Shown piece after piece: positions 5,826-5,897 of a DNA stretch of 5,897 bases. The position numbers and the translations under genes were made by a program. Numbering within the stretch: position 1 is the stretch's first letter; each line of letters opens with the position of its first letter. This stretch comes from Ignavibacteria bacterium (GTDB lineage Bacteria > Bacteroidota > Ignavibacteria > Ignavibacteriales > Melioribacteraceae): contig DAIEQT010000341.1 of NCBI GenBank assembly GCA_027347545.1, positions 1 to 5,897 on the forward strand. Reading direction: 5' to 3'. The notes under the pieces are model-generated. The model saw nothing but the letters and a program-made list of their open reading frames with translations, was not told where the DNA came from and ran no database searches.

Positions 5826-5897
5826 TGATGACACAAGAACCCAAACTATATTCGTTGGCAAAGGAAAAAATAAAAGTACTTCTCTTGGAAGGAATGC
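5825..5897 (+). CDS. serA: probable D-3-phosphoglycerate dehydrogenase (SerA), N-terminal fragment cut by window edge
   Basis: Translation from ATG 5825 gives 24 open codons to the right edge; ATG 5828 is an equally possible start. Residues 10-24 read SLAKEKIKVLLLEGM. From memory, E. coli SerA begins with SLEKDKIKFLLVEGV near residue 5, about two-thirds identical over this stretch, and the next E. coli residue is His; the last base here, C, is compatible with a His codon. SerA oxidises 3-phosphoglycerate to phosphohydroxypyruvate with NAD+, the first step of serine synthesis. The catalytic and nucleotide-binding parts lie outside the window, so the call rests only on this short match. The start codon shares an A with the flavoprotein stop (TAATG) and no clear Shine-Dalgarno precedes it, pointing to translational coupling. 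Another D-2-hydroxyacid dehydrogenase is the main alternative. Confidence 0.6.
   Translation, partial: MMTQEPKLYSLAKEKIKVLLLEGM

Overview
This is an AT-rich bacterial window (about 36-37% G+C, estimated by eye from sampled lines) with six protein-coding genes, two of them cut by the window edges. No rRNA, tRNA, CRISPR array or insertion sequence was seen. A TonB-dependent receptor sits next to a secreted GH13 amylase whose N-terminal domain resembles those of Bacteroidota amylases. With the HU sequence and base composition, this suggests the Bacteroidota/Ignavibacteriota (FCB) group. That placement is inference; there is no marker gene.

Left block (1-3743, all minus strand): a TonB-dependent outer-membrane receptor (1644-3743) is followed after 53 bases by a secreted GH13 alpha-amylase-family enzyme (1-1590, C-terminal part missing). 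They look like a two-gene unit for capturing and degrading an alpha-glucan or maltodextrin. It resembles a stripped-down Sus system, but no SusD-like lipoprotein is visible between the genes.

Middle (3744-4738): a 176-base divergent intergenic region separates the receptor from a plus-strand HU-family nucleoid protein (3920-4204). HU ends in a textbook intrinsic terminator. A small two-helix membrane protein with a possible bacterial PH-like domain (4250-4738, minus) converges on it, and its stop codon lies inside the terminator's T-tract.

Right block (4739-5897, plus strand): after a 97-base divergent gap comes a 329-residue thioredoxin-reductase-like NAD(P)H/FAD oxidoreductase (4836-5825). 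It has neither the CxxC of thioredoxin reductase nor the early Cys of YpdA. Its stop codon overlaps (TAATG) the start of a gene cut by the right edge, whose 24 visible residues resemble the N-terminus of D-3-phosphoglycerate dehydrogenase (SerA). The two are probably cotranscribed and translationally coupled.

No gene-free stretch exceeds 300 bases. The most distinctive signals are the flavoprotein with no obvious redox cysteine joined to a SerA-like gene, the SusD-less receptor/amylase pair, and a strong excess of the tetranucleotide CCGG across the window.
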